The notes beneath the pieces were generated by a model, which did not search any database, had not been told where the DNA came from, and saw only the letters and a program-made list of their open reading frames with translations. The position numbers and the translations under genes are program-made. 64,000 bases of DNA, taken from positions 186,001 through 250,000 of the forward strand of contig CAWGMB010000004.1 in the NCBI GenBank assembly GCA_963823515.1. The letters are read 5' to 3'. Source of the DNA: Miltoncostaea sp963823515 (GTDB taxonomy: Bacteria > Actinomycetota > Thermoleophilia > Miltoncostaeales > Miltoncostaeaceae). Position 1 is the first letter of the stretch; each line of letters begins with the position of its first letter. Positions 48,812 through 58,817 of this stretch are shown in pieces.

Positions 48812-50180
48812 AGGAGCATCTGGCGGGGGTCGCTCAGGAGCCCCGCCAGATGCGTGGTGAAGCGCGCCCCGGCCGCCCCGTCGACGACCCGGTGGTCGTA
48901 CGAGAGCGACAGGGGAAGGATGAGGCGCGGCCGGAACTCCCCGTCGATCCAGACCGGCTTCATCGCGGACCGGGAGACGCCGAGGATCGCGACCTCCGGC
49001 GCGTTGATGATCGGCGTGAAGAACGTGCCCCCGATCCCACCGAGGCTCGAGATCGTGAAGGTGCCGCCCTTCATCTGCTCGGCGGTGATCGACCCGTCGC
49101 GGGCCGCGCCCGAGAGCTCGGTGAGCTCGCGCGCGATCTCCAGCAGCCCCTTGCGGTCGGCGTCGCGGATCACGGGGACCATCAGCCCGGCCGGGGTGTC
49201 GGCGGCGAAGCCGATGTTGCAGTAGCGCTTGAGCACCAGCGCGTCGCCGTCGAGCGAGGAGTTGAAGTGCGGGAAGGCGCGCAGCGCCGCCGCGCAGGCC
49301 TTCACCAGGAGGGACACCATCGTCACCTTCACGCCCTCGGCGGCGTGGGCCGTGTTGACCTCCTTGCGGAAGGACTCGAGCTCGGTGATGTCGGCCTCGT
49401 CGAACTGCGTGACGTGGGGGATGGCGACCCAGTTGCGCGACAGCGCCGGACCGGCGATCCGCGCGATCCGAGAGAGCGGCTCGCGCTCGATGGGCCCGTA
49501 GGCCGCGTGGTCGACCTGCGGCCAGCCCGGCAGGCCCGCCGGCACGGCCGGGCCCGCAGCCGGGGCGGTCTTCGGCCCCGCCCCCTTCCCGGCCGCCGCC
49601 CGGCCGCCCTCGGCCGCCGCCGTGACGTCCTCGCGGGTGATGCGGCCCTTGTGGCCGGTGCCGGCGACCCCGGCCAGGTCGACCCCCAGCTCGCGCGCCA
49701 GCGCCCGGGCGCTCGGGCCGGCGTAGGCCGGGATCTCGCGTCCGCCGTCCGCCGCCGGGGGAGGGGCGGGGGTCTGCACCGGCGGGGCGGCCTCGTCCTC
49801 CTCCTGGCCGGCGGCCGACGGATCCGAGGTGGAGCCGGCGTCGGGTTCGGCGCCGGCGCCCTGCTCCTCCTCCTCCTCCTCGGCTCCTCCTCGACGACCG
49901 GCTCCGCCGCCTCGGCCGCCGGCTCCTCGTCCGCCCCCTCGCCGGCGGCCAGGGTGAGGATCAGGTCGCCCTCCGAGACCTCGTCGCCCACCGAGACCTT
50001 CAGCTCGCCGATCGTGCCGGCGGACGGTGAGGGGACCTCCATGCTGGCCTTGTCGGACTCGAGGACGATGAGCGGGTCCTCCGCGGCGACGACGTCGCCG
50101 GGGGAGACCAGCACCTCGATGACGGGGACGCCCTCGAAGTCGCCGATGTCGGGGACGCGGACCTCTGTCAGCGCTGCCAC
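48808..50180 (-). CDS. aceF: Dihydrolipoamide acetyltransferase (E2), frame broken in the linker
   Basis: An N-terminal lipoyl domain (residues ~5-80, lipoyl Lys in LESDKASMEVPSPSAG) is followed by a Glu/Ala/Pro linker, a peripheral-subunit-binding domain (SARALARELGVDLAGVAGTGHKGRITREDV) and the catalytic core with LSYDHRVVDGAAG. Between roughly 49865 and 49890 the GAG-repeat linker loses a base. The literal frame turns into Arg-rich codons, while the correct frame (EEEEEQGAGAEPDAG) resumes and runs to the end. With one base restored it is 457 residues. Single lipoyl domain. It overlaps aceE by 13 nt. Confidence 0.88.
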
Positions 50181-52819
50181 GGGGGGATGGCCTCCGGGTC
50201 GATGTCGTACCGGGTGATGGCCGCCGCGGCGATCGCGGCGTCGATGGCGCCCTCGCGGGCGAGCGCGGCGAGCGCCGACGCGGTGACGTGGTGGCGGTCC
50301 ACCTCGAAGAAGCCCCGCAGTCGTACGCGGTAGTCGCTGCGCCCGAAGCCGTCGGTGCCGAGCACCTCGTAGCGGCCGGGCACCCAGGCGCGGATGCCGT
50401 CGGCGAACGCCCGCATGTAGTCGGTGGCCGCGATCGCGGGGCCCCCGCGGTCGCCGAGCTGCTGCTCGACGTAGGATGCGCGCGGCTCCTCGGTGGGGTG
50501 CAGGCGGTTCCAGCGGTCCACCGCGATGCCGTCGCGGCGCAGCGCGGTGAAGCTGGTCACGCTCCAGACGTCGGCCTGGACCCCGTAGTCCTCCTCCAGG
50601 AGCTCGGCCGCCGCCATGACCTCGCGCAGGATGGCGCCGGAGCCCATCAGCTGGACCTTGGGGCCCTTCTTGCGGCGCGAGGCCTCGCGGATCAGGTGCA
50701 TCCCGCGCAGGATCCCCTCCTCCGCGCCCTCGGGCATCGCCGGCTGCTCGTAGTTCTCGTTGAGCAGGGTGAGGTAGTAGAAGACGTCCCGCTGGTCCTT
50801 CAGCATCCGGCGCAGGCCGTCCTGCAGGATCACCGCGACCTCGTAGCCGAAGGTCGGGTCGTAGGAGCGGCAGTTGGGGACGGTGGCGGCCAATACGTGG
50901 CTGTGGCCGTCCTCGTGCTGCAGGCCCTCGCCGTTCAGCGTGGTGCGCCCCGACGTGCCGCCCAGCAGGAACCCTCGTGACCGGCTGTCGCCGGCGGCCC
51001 AGATCAGGTCGCCCACGCGCTGGAAGCCGAACATCGAGTAGAAGATGAAGAAGGGGATCATCGCGATGCCGTGGTTGGCGTACGACGTGCCGGCGGCGAT
51101 CCAGGACGACAGGGCCCCCGCCTCGCTGATGCCCTCCTGCAGGATCTGACCCTTCTTGTCCTCCCGGTAGAACATGAGCTGCTCGGCGTCCTCGGGGCTG
51201 TAGAGCTGGCCCACCTGGGAGAAGATGCCGAGCTGGCGGAACATGCCCTCCATGCCGAAGGTGCGCGACTCGTCGGCCACGATCGGCACCACGCGGGGGC
51301 CGATCGCCTTGTCGCGCAGGATCGTGCTGAGCGCCCGCACGAAGGCCATCGTGGTCGAGATCGTCCGGTCGCCCGAGCCCTTCAACAGGGCGTCGAAGGC
51401 CGACAGCGGGGGCACGTCCATCGCGGGCGCCATCGGTACCCGTGCGGGCAGGCTGCCCCCGAGCGCCTCGCGGTGCTCGCGCAGGTAGACCATCTCCGGC
51501 GAGTCGGCGCGCGGCTTGTAGAAGGCCGCCGACTTCGCGTCGGCGTCGCTGAGGGGCACGTTGAAGCGGTCGCGGAACGCCAGCAGCGCGGCCTCGTTCA
51601 TCTTCTTCTGCTGGTGGCTGATCATCTGGCCCTCGCCGGCCCGGCCCATGCCGTAGCCCTTGATGGTCTTGGTCAGGATGACCGTGGGCTGGCCCTCGTG
51701 CTCCATCGCGGCGTGGTAGGCGGCGTAGACCTTGCGCGGGCTGTGGCCGCCCCGGTTGAGCGCCCAGATCTGCGGGTCACTCATGTGCGCGACGCGCTCT
51801 TTCAGCTCCGGGTAGGCGCCGAAGAAGTTCTCGCGCACGTAGTCGGCGTCGCGCGACTTGAAGGTCTGGTACTCGCCGTCGACCGCCTCGGTCATGCGCC
51901 GCTTCAGCAGTCCGTCGTGGTCGGCATCGAGGAGCGGATCCCAGTTCTCGCCCCAGATCACCTTGATCACGTTCCAGCCGGCGCCGCGGAAGTTGGTCTC
52001 GAGCTCCTGGATGATCTTCCCGTTGCCGCGCACCGGGCCGTCGAGCCGCTGCAGGTTGCAGTTGACGACGAAGACCAGGTTGTCGAGCGTCTCGCGGCCC
52101 GCCAGGGAGATCGCGCCCATCGCCTCGGGCTCGTCCATCTCGCCGTCGCCCATGAAGGCCCACACCTTGCGGCCCGCCGTGTCGGCCACGCCGCGCCCGG
52201 CGAGGTACTTCATGAACCGCGCCTGGTAGATCGCCATGATCGGGCCGAGCCCCATCGACACGGTGGGGAACTGCCAGAAGTCGGGCATCAGCCAGGGGTG
52301 GGGGTAGGACGAGAGCCCGTTGCCGCCCACCTCCTCGCGGAAGTTGCGCATCTGCTCCTCGTCGAGGCGCCCCTCCAGGAATGCGCGCGCGTAGATGCCC
52401 GGCGACGAGTGGCCCTGGATGTAGACCAGGTCGCCGCCGTGCTTCTCGGTGCGCGCGTGCCAGAAGTGGTTGAAGCCGACCTCGTAGAGCGTCGCCGCCG
52501 ACTGGAAGCTGGCGATGTGGCCGCCGAGCTCGGAGCTCTCCTTGTTGGCCTGCAGCACCAGGGCGGCGGCGTTCCAGCGGATCGCCGAGCGCAGACGGCG
52601 CTCCACCTCGGGATCTCCCGGGATCGGCGTCTCATCCTCGGGGTGGATCGTGTTGACGTAGGCCGTCGCGTCGCTGACGGGCACGGGGGCGCCCGCGAGG
52701 CGCGCCTCGTTGATGACCGTGCCCAGCAGCTGGCCGGCCCGCTCCGGGCCGGCATGGTCCATGACCGACTCGAGTGCGTCGAGCCAGTCGCGTGTCTCCT
52801 CGGGGTCCAAGTCGGTCAT
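50168..52819 (-). CDS. aceE: Pyruvate dehydrogenase E1, homodimeric type
   Basis: The 883-residue enzyme has the AceE layout: WNAAALVLQANKESSELGGHIASFQSAATLYEVGFNHFW, thiamine-diphosphate motif GDGEMDEPEAMGAISLAG ending NCNLQRLDGPV, and YGMGRAGEGQMISHQQKKM. It decarboxylates pyruvate and acetylates the E2 lipoate. Start ATG 52819 (MTDLDPEETRDW) is where AceE homology begins. First gene of the PDH operon. Confidence 0.96.
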   Translation of the reverse strand: MTDLDPEETRDWLDALESVMDHAGPERAGQLLGTVINEARLAGAPVPVSDATAYVNTIHPEDETPIPGDPEVERRLRSAIRWNAAALVLQANKESSELGGHIASFQSAATLYEVGFNHFWHARTEKHGGDLVYIQGHSSPGIYARAFLEGRLDEEQMRNFREEVGGNGLSSYPHPWLMPDFWQFPTVSMGLGPIMAIYQARFMKYLAGRGVADTAGRKVWAFMGDGEMDEPEAMGAISLAGRETLDNLVFVVNCNLQRLDGPVRGNGKIIQELETNFRGAGWNVIKVIWGENWDPLLDADHDGLLKRRMTEAVDGEYQTFKSRDADYVRENFFGAYPELKERVAHMSDPQIWALNRGGHSPRKVYAAYHAAMEHEGQPTVILTKTIKGYGMGRAGEGQMISHQQKKMNEAALLAFRDRFNVPLSDADAKSAAFYKPRADSPEMVYLREHREALGGSLPARVPMAPAMDVPPLSAFDALLKGSGDRTISTTMAFVRALSTILRDKAIGPRVVPIVADESRTFGMEGMFRQLGIFSQVGQLYSPEDAEQLMFYREDKKGQILQEGISEAGALSSWIAAGTSYANHGIAMIPFFIFYSMFGFQRVGDLIWAAGDSRSRGFLLGGTSGRTTLNGEGLQHEDGHSHVLAATVPNCRSYDPTFGYEVAVILQDGLRRMLKDQRDVFYYLTLLNENYEQPAMPEGAEEGILRGMHLIREASRRKKGPKVQLMGSGAILREVMAAAELLEEDYGVQADVWSVTSFTALRRDGIAVDRWNRLHPTEEPRASYVEQQLGDRGGPAIAATDYMRAFADGIRAWVPGRYEVLGTDGFGRSDYRVRLRGFFEVDRHHVTASALAALAREGAIDAAIAAAAITRYDIDPEAIPPWQR

Positions 52820-52880
52820 ATCGCCTCGGGCTCTTTCGGCATGTACCCCGATGGTAGAGGCGACCGCGGCCGCATGCCGG

Positions 52881-53915
52881 TCAGACGGAGCCCGGAGCCG
52901 CGGGCGGCCACCGCTCCTCGGGCGGTGCGGGGCCCCCGCGCACCACCCGCACACCCGCGCTCCCGAGGGCCAGATACGGCGCGAGCGCGGGCCGGCGCCA
53001 GTGCTCCCAGTCGCGGCAGGCCGCGTCGGGATCGTCCGGGTTGCGGGCGATCGCGATGGACAGGGCCTGCGCGTCGCCCATGCCCAGACCCGATCCGATG
53101 CCCGCCTCGGGGTCCATCGCGTGCAGGGCCTCCCCGATCAGCGCGACCCCCGGCGCCCACCAGGTCTCGCACGACACCTCGGTCGCCTCGCGGTAGAACC
53201 AGCCCTCGGGGCCGAGCTCCTCGAGCGGCCCGGCGGCCGACGGCATCAAGCGGCCGAAGGCCGCCCGGAACGCGTCGAGGCCGGGCGCCATCGCCTCCTG
53301 CGCCCCGCCCTCGGGGCGGGGGATCTGCCAGCCCCCCGCGGCGCCGCCGGGCCAGTCGAGCATCGTGAGCTGGCGTCCGTCGGCGAGGAACCGGATGTCG
53401 AACGGCTCGGGGGGCCGCCGGGGGCTGCGCCACGCCAGCGCGACCGTCTGCGAGGGGCGCACGTCGGCGGCGATCCCGGCCAGCGCCCGCACGCCCGAGC
53501 GCGCCCCGTCGGCGCCCACCACCAGGTCGGCGGCCACCTCGCGCACGACCCCGTCCGCGTCCCGGACGACGCATCCCCCGACCCGTTCCGGGTCGCGCAC
53601 GAGGTCCACGACCTCGCTCTCCCACGCGATCTCGACGCCCTCGCGCAGCATCTCCAGCACGGGCTGGCGCCCCACCCCGACCGCCACCGGCTCGTCGTTG
53701 CGAAACGGCGGGACGTCGATGCCCATCGTCCGCACCGGGGCCAGCAGCCCGATGTCCTCGAGCGGTTCGAATGCCTGGAAGGGCAGCATGATCGGGCCCG
53801 GCACCACCACGTCGGCGGGGCTGCGCTCCAGCACGAGCGGGGTGAGGCCGCGCGCCGCGAGGCCGCGCGCGAGCACCAGCCCCGCCATCCCGCCCCCCAC
53901 GATCACCACGCGCAT
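52881..53915 (-). CDS. FAD-dependent monooxygenase (PHBH-like)
   Basis: The 344-residue protein has FAD loop VVIVGGGMAGLVLARGLAARG, VVGADGARSGVRALAG (the DG fingerprint) and ALIGEALHAMDPEAGIGSGLGMGDAQ in place of the usual GDAAHxxxPxxGxG. The Asp of GDA is Glu here. It resembles aromatic or polyketide hydroxylases. Substrate unknown. It is a single gene upstream of aceE on the same strand. Confidence 0.88.
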   Translation of the reverse strand: MRVVIVGGGMAGLVLARGLAARGLTPLVLERSPADVVVPGPIMLPFQAFEPLEDIGLLAPVRTMGIDVPPFRNDEPVAVGVGRQPVLEMLREGVEIAWESEVVDLVRDPERVGGCVVRDADGVVREVAADLVVGADGARSGVRALAGIAADVRPSQTVALAWRSPRRPPEPFDIRFLADGRQLTMLDWPGGAAGGWQIPRPEGGAQEAMAPGLDAFRAAFGRLMPSAAGPLEELGPEGWFYREATEVSCETWWAPGVALIGEALHAMDPEAGIGSGLGMGDAQALSIAIARNPDDPDAACRDWEHWRRPALAPYLALGSAGVRVVRGGPAPPEERWPPAAPGSV

Positions 53916-54061
53916 CGCCGCTCCCCGTCGTCGCGTCCCCCAAGGGACTTCCCCGGGGGGCCGAAGGCTACGCGCGCCCGGATCGCGGGCGCCGCCCAGC
54001 CGGGCGACGACCGCCGCGCGGGCCTACGTCGTGCAGGGGCCCGGCCGCGCCGGGGGGCTCG

Positions 54062-56081
54062 TCAGTTCGGGGTCATTCCACGGACGGGGTCGGTCAACAC
54101 GTCGGGCGCGGGCTCCGGGCGACCTCCCGCACGGGGCAGGAGCCCCTCGGCCCGGAGCGCGGCGAGGCCCGCCCGCGGCAGCCCGAGCGGGCCCTCGTAG
54201 CAGAGGTAGCGCGGCTCCCAGCGGGGCGAGAACTTCGCGTTGAACGCCAGGAGCCGTTCCACCTGGAACCAGCGGTCGAGGCGGCCGACGAGGCGGCCGA
54301 GAAGCGCCTCGGCGCGCGAGGACGGGCACCGCATCCAGCGCCCGCAGGTGGCGAAGTTCAGCGAAAGCTCCTCGACGCCACTCTCCGCGAGCATGCCGAT
54401 GCCGGTGGCGATGAGGTACTCCATCAGGCCGTTCGGGGTGTCCCGGTCGCGGCGCATCATCCCCAGCGAGAGCGCCGGGCGGCCGAAGCACGGCACGAAG
54501 TGCAGGAATCCCCGTGCCGCCCCGTGCGCGTCGCGCGCCGTCAGCACGAGGCTGTCGGCCTGGTGGTCCCCGCCCAGGAGGTCGGTCGCCATCGAGAAGC
54601 CGCGCTCGGGCGCGTCGCCCCGCCAGCGGGCGGAGACGGCGTCGAGCTCGGCCAGGTCCCGGGCTCCGAGCTCGCCGAGGGGCCTCAGCTCGCGGTGTAC
54701 CCGAGGCGGACCAGGCGCGTGACGGACTGGCGCACCTTGCGGATCGCCCGGCCCTCGAGGGAGAAGGAGGCCACGTCGACGATCGCCTCGTCGCCGAGGT
54801 AGAAGGCCCGCAGCCCCGCGTCGCGGTAGAGCGGCAGCATGGAGGCGCGGGCGCCGACCACCCCGAGCCGAAGCCCGTGCGCCTCGGCCTCGGCCGCGGC
54901 GTGGCGCACCAGCCCGGGAAGCTCCGCCGCGGGGCCCACCGGATCGGCCGACAGGAGCATGACTCCGGCTTCGACCCTGTAGGCCAGCACGGACAGTCCG
55001 CCCCGCCCGAACAGCTTGTGGGCGTCGCGACGGAGCTTGAAGAAGCTCAGCGTGTCGTGGCCATGGCGGCGGACGATGCGCTCGGCGCGGGCGAAGGAGC
55101 GCTCACAGTCGTTGCGCGGGGGCGGGGGGGCCGGACGCAGCGCACGGGAGGCGGCAGGGGCCCGAGGGCCCCGAAGCCTGCAGGCGCAGCGACGGGAGCG
55201 GTCGAGGCCGGCCCGGAGGTGGTCGTCGAAGGCCGGGTCCGAGGACGGAGGACGATCACGGGCCGCCTCGCGCAGTGCGTTCGCCAGGCTGACGTCGGAG
55301 GTCGCGCCGCGGCCCGCCTCCCGCCTGTCGCCATCACCGTCAGCAGCGCGAGCCCCGAGGGCGCCCGCGAGGACGGCGGGGGCGAGTCGCAGGGCCGCCG
55401 CCCCGCGCGCCGCAAGCTCACCCAGGAGTCCCCGCGCACCCAGAAGGCCTCGCGCCCCCACACCAGCACGGCGGCGAGGGCCCGGCCGCCGCCACATGCG
55501 CGCGTGACGGCCGAGGCGGCCGCCCCCGCCGCGCCGCCGCCGGCGAGCGCCGCCCCAGGCGGGTCGCCGCCGGTCCTCGATCGCCACGGCGAGCCCCATC
55601 AGGCCGACGCCGACGGTCGCCGCCACACCGAGGGGGACGCTGAACCCGAAGAGCCCCACGAGGCCCGACAGCCCCAGGCGCTGTCCGGCGCCGCCGTCGA
55701 TGGCGCGCAGGAGCTGGCCGAGCCGCCTGCCGGCCGACGAGGGTGGCCGTCGCACCCGGCAGCCCACGCCCGGCGCGCCGTACGAAGGGGGGCATGCGGC
55801 CGGTGCAGTCCGAGGCTCCACGCGGCGGTGTTGCGCCAGCGCGGCACCAGGTCCCGCCAGTCCTTGGCGAGCATCCAGGTGCCGACGACCCAGGCTGCAC
55901 CGGTCAGGTGCACCGGCAGGCCCAGGCGGGTCACCGACAGCACCAGGGCGGCGAGGAGGAGGGCGATGCCCGCCACGGCCTCGTGCACCCGCGCGCCCAG
56001 GACGTAGAGGCGCGGTCCCCGCGGGTGGCGCTCCACCTGGAACAGGGCCCTGATGGATCCGGGGTTCGTCAATCGTCGCAC
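54062..56081 (-). pseudogene. MprF/LysX-like DUF2156 protein, frame broken at several sites
   Basis: The N terminus (GTG 56081) encodes membrane helices (AVAGIALLLAALVLSVTRLGLPVHL) in one frame. A second frame from ~55780 gives more helices (LGLSGLVGLFGFSVPLGVAATVG) and the DUF2156 core (DTLSFFKLRRDAHKLFG, LSADPVGPAAELPGLV, YRDAGLRAFYLGDEAIVDV). At 54685 the frame stops, and the rest (MATDLLGG, FLHFVPCFGRPALSLGMMRRD, NGLMEYLI) is read in the third frame to 54062. Restoring one C at GGGTACACC joins the last two parts. Helix-like segments appear in another frame around 55300-55480, so further indels exist. The family modifies phosphatidylglycerol with amino acids. Confidence 0.75.
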
Positions 56082-56267
56082 GCCGGCCAGGCTAGTCCCG
56101 CGAAGATGACAAGGCGATGAATGCCGCGATCGTGTGGATCGGCGCGAGGTCGGGCTCCAGCGGCGGCCTCGGCCTCTGCGCTCGCGCCGGGGGGGGCGAT
56201 CGCGAGGCGGGCGGTCATCGTGCGTCGTCTAGACGCGCGGGTCGTGAGCCCGACCCGCCGACCCCGA

Positions 56268-58817
56268 TCAGCGCCTCGGCAGCTCCACGATGCGGTTGAT
56301 CACCAGCCGCGCGCCGCGGGCGTCGCGGGCGACGATCGAGATGCGGATGGTGCGCCGTGACGAGAGCCGGGCCCGTCGTATCCTGATCGTCGGACGGACG
56401 GTGCGGCCGGCGCGCAGTTTGACGCGCCGCTTGGCCACGCCGCGGCTTCTCGCGGTGCGCGTGCGCGGCGGGACCAGCAGGGTGATCCGGGCGGTGGCGC
56501 GCCGGTTGGCGCGCAGGCCGACGCGCACGCGCACGGTGCGGCCGATCGCGGCCACCCTCGGGTTCAGGACCCTCACCTTCAGGCGGCGGACCCGTAGCGT
56601 GCCGGGCGGGGCGGGGGCGGGGGCCGGGGCCGTGAACGGGCCCGGGGCCGGCGCGGCCGGGGCGGCGGCGGCCGGCGCGGCCGGCAGGGCGGGCGCGGGT
56701 CCGGCGGCGGGGTCGAGTCTCACCCACGAGGCCACGGAGGGGACGCCCTCCGCGTTGAGGAGGAAGAGCATGTAGTAGCCGGGCGGTGCCACCGTGGCGT
56801 TGAGCGGCGAGCGCAGCGTCAGGCCGTCGGCCTGGGCGGTGACGTCGAGGGAGAGGGAGCGCTGGCTCATGTCCACCGCATGCGTGGCGGCGCCCGGCCG
56901 CATCAGCACGGCGCGCGTCACGTCGGCCGGCGCCCCCGCCACGGCCACTCGGAAGGCGGCGTCGTAGCCCACCGCACCGGGGGCGAAGGTCACCTGGGGC
57001 CGCCCGCCGTTGAAGAGGTACGGCGGACTCCAGAGCTGGGCGGTGCGTCCCCCGAGGGTGATGTGCTCCGGCGCGATGTCGCGGTCGTCGCCCGCCGAGG
57101 CCACCCGCCCATCCGGCAGCAGCACCGAGGTCGAGTGGTAGGTGCGCGCGTCCGACTCGTCGCCCACGTCGCGCCATCCCTGGCCAGGCGTGTAGAGCTC
57201 GGCGCGGTAGACCGGGTCGGCGTAGAGGGTGTCGTTGCGGCGTCCGAAGCCGCCGCCGTTGGTGAAGATCGACCCGTCCGGGAGCAGGACCGTGTTGAAG
57301 TGCGCCCGGGCGTGGCCCAGCTCGAGCGCGGGGTCGATTCTCCACCCCGCGTCCGGATCGTCCAGGTCGAGGACCTCGGCGGTGGACAGCGGCGGCGGCG
57401 CGGTGCCGGGACCGGGAGCCGGGGCGGCGGAGTCGGCGCCACCCAGCATCACGACCTCGCTCCCGCCCCGGGCGTCCCCGGGCGCGAGCCACGCGGTGCC
57501 CCATGAGCGGCCGCTCGACAGCCGCGGCTGACCGGTGTCGGGGACGCTGCGATCGAGGACGTCGGTCCAGATCCACGTGGTCGTGTCGATGATCGCCGAG
57601 TCGTACTTGCCGGGTCCCGCGACCAGCACCTTGTCGCCCCCGTGGCCGAGGGCCGTGGTGTCGGGCAGCAGGAACATGTGCGGGTAGAGGCCGATGTCCC
57701 GGTGGTCGGGATAGGGCTTCGGCTGGCCGGCGCCGTTGGGCGGTAGCTGGCTCACGACCGTCGTGGCCTGGCCGCCGGCCGGCGTGGACGGATCGAAGAC
57801 CTCGACGTCCTGGTCGTTGACCATCGTGGGTGGATCGCCGGCGCCACCGGGACCCTCGTCCCCGCCGGTCTCGTCCCAGCCGCCGACGATCAGCACCCGT
57901 CCGTCGGCCAGCTCCGTGAGCGTCGGGTACCAGCGCCCATGCGGCATGTCGGCGAAGCGCGTCCAGGTCTCGGTCCAGGGGTCGAAGGTCATCACCCACT
58001 TGCCGCCCTTGAAACCGTTGCCCGCGCCGATGCCGCCGTTGGCCGGGTACTCGAGGTTTCCGCCCACCACCAGCACGCGTCCGTCGGCGAGGGTCACGTG
58101 TCCGCCGCACCAGAGGTTGGCGGGGCGGTCGGGGCCGGAGGGGTAGTCCACGTCGGGGGGCGGCACCGAGCGGCTGGTGTTGGTGGCGGGATCCCAGACA
58201 TAGGCGTTGCCGCCGACGACGGCCTCGTTCTCGGTAGGCCACTTCGGCTGGGAGATCAGCAGGACCTTGCCGGTGGGCATGACGATCGAGTGGATCGCGG
58301 TCGAGGGGATGGAGAGAAGCGGCCCCCAGAGCCCGTCCGGCTGTGTCGGCCCGAGGGCGCTCAGCTGGGTGCCCGCGACGCGGGCGGCGATCGACTCGGT
58401 CGGCGTGGGCGAATCGGCCGGGCACTGCTCCGCGTTCGCGTCGCGCCAGGCGGCGTCGGTGTCGCAGAGGCGGGCCCGTACCACCGCGCGGCGTGTCGCC
58501 GCGGGGTTGGCGCGGATGTGGGCACGATTGTGGTCGAAGCCGCCGCCCTCGACGCGGTTGAGGTAGGAGGTGGCATCGGGCAGCGGGTCGGCGCCCACGA
58601 CCATCGGCGCGACCGCGATCGCACCCGCCATCGCCGCCGCGCAACCGCTGAGGGCGAGGACGCGTATGCGCCGACGCCGTCTGTGTGTCGTGCCGGAACA
58701 TCCTCCTCTTTCATCGGCATCCCGCCGCCGTTTCCCAGGATCGCGGGCCTCCGCGGGGCGTGCCGGCGTTGTGCCCGCCCGGGCGGCGGCGGACAATGGG
58801 CCGATCGCCAGGACCAC
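56268..58817 (-). CDS. Secreted galactose-oxidase-like copper radical oxidase (kelch propeller + DUF1929)
   Basis: The 849-residue frame has a signal region (RIRVLALSGCAAAMAGAIAVAP) and a kelch propeller with galactose-oxidase motifs. The DUF1929 early-set domain follows (PPYLFNGGRPQVTFAPG to VASWVRL), then an Ala/Pro linker and an Arg-rich C-terminal beta domain. Residues aligning with the copper radical site are all present: Cys in NLWCGGHV, Tyr in GRWYPTLTEL, Tyr-His in ARTYHSTSVLL and His in ATHAVDMSQR. It should oxidise alcohols or aldehydes to H2O2 outside the cell, as in GlxA. The true start is unclear: the RBS-like AAAGAGGAGG near 58703 suits a start near the signal peptide, but none is in frame. 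Confidence 0.88.
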   Translation of the reverse strand: MVLAIGPLSAAARAGTTPARPAEARDPGKRRRDADERGGCSGTTHRRRRRIRVLALSGCAAAMAGAIAVAPMVVGADPLPDATSYLNRVEGGGFDHNRAHIRANPAATRRAVVRARLCDTDAAWRDANAEQCPADSPTPTESIAARVAGTQLSALGPTQPDGLWGPLLSIPSTAIHSIVMPTGKVLLISQPKWPTENEAVVGGNAYVWDPATNTSRSVPPPDVDYPSGPDRPANLWCGGHVTLADGRVLVVGGNLEYPANGGIGAGNGFKGGKWVMTFDPWTETWTRFADMPHGRWYPTLTELADGRVLIVGGWDETGGDEGPGGAGDPPTMVNDQDVEVFDPSTPAGGQATTVVSQLPPNGAGQPKPYPDHRDIGLYPHMFLLPDTTALGHGGDKVLVAGPGKYDSAIIDTTTWIWTDVLDRSVPDTGQPRLSSGRSWGTAWLAPGDARGGSEVVMLGGADSAAPAPGPGTAPPPLSTAEVLDLDDPDAGWRIDPALELGHARAHFNTVLLPDGSIFTNGGGFGRRNDTLYADPVYRAELYTPGQGWRDVGDESDARTYHSTSVLLPDGRVASAGDDRDIAPEHITLGGRTAQLWSPPYLFNGGRPQVTFAPGAVGYDAAFRVAVAGAPADVTRAVLMRPGAATHAVDMSQRSLSLDVTAQADGLTLRSPLNATVAPPGYYMLFLLNAEGVPSVASWVRLDPAAGPAPALPAAPAAAAPAAPAPGPFTAPAPAPAPPGTLRVRRLKVRVLNPRVAAIGRTVRVRVGLRANRRATARITLLVPPRTRTARSRGVAKRRVKLRAGRTVRPTIRIRRARLSSRRTIRISIVARDARGARLVINRIVELPRR

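Noticed and set aside
54514..56007. A 497-codon plus-strand open frame
   Set aside because: Pro/Arg/Ala-rich without motifs; it is antisense to the MprF-like gene, whose DUF2156 motifs are clear.
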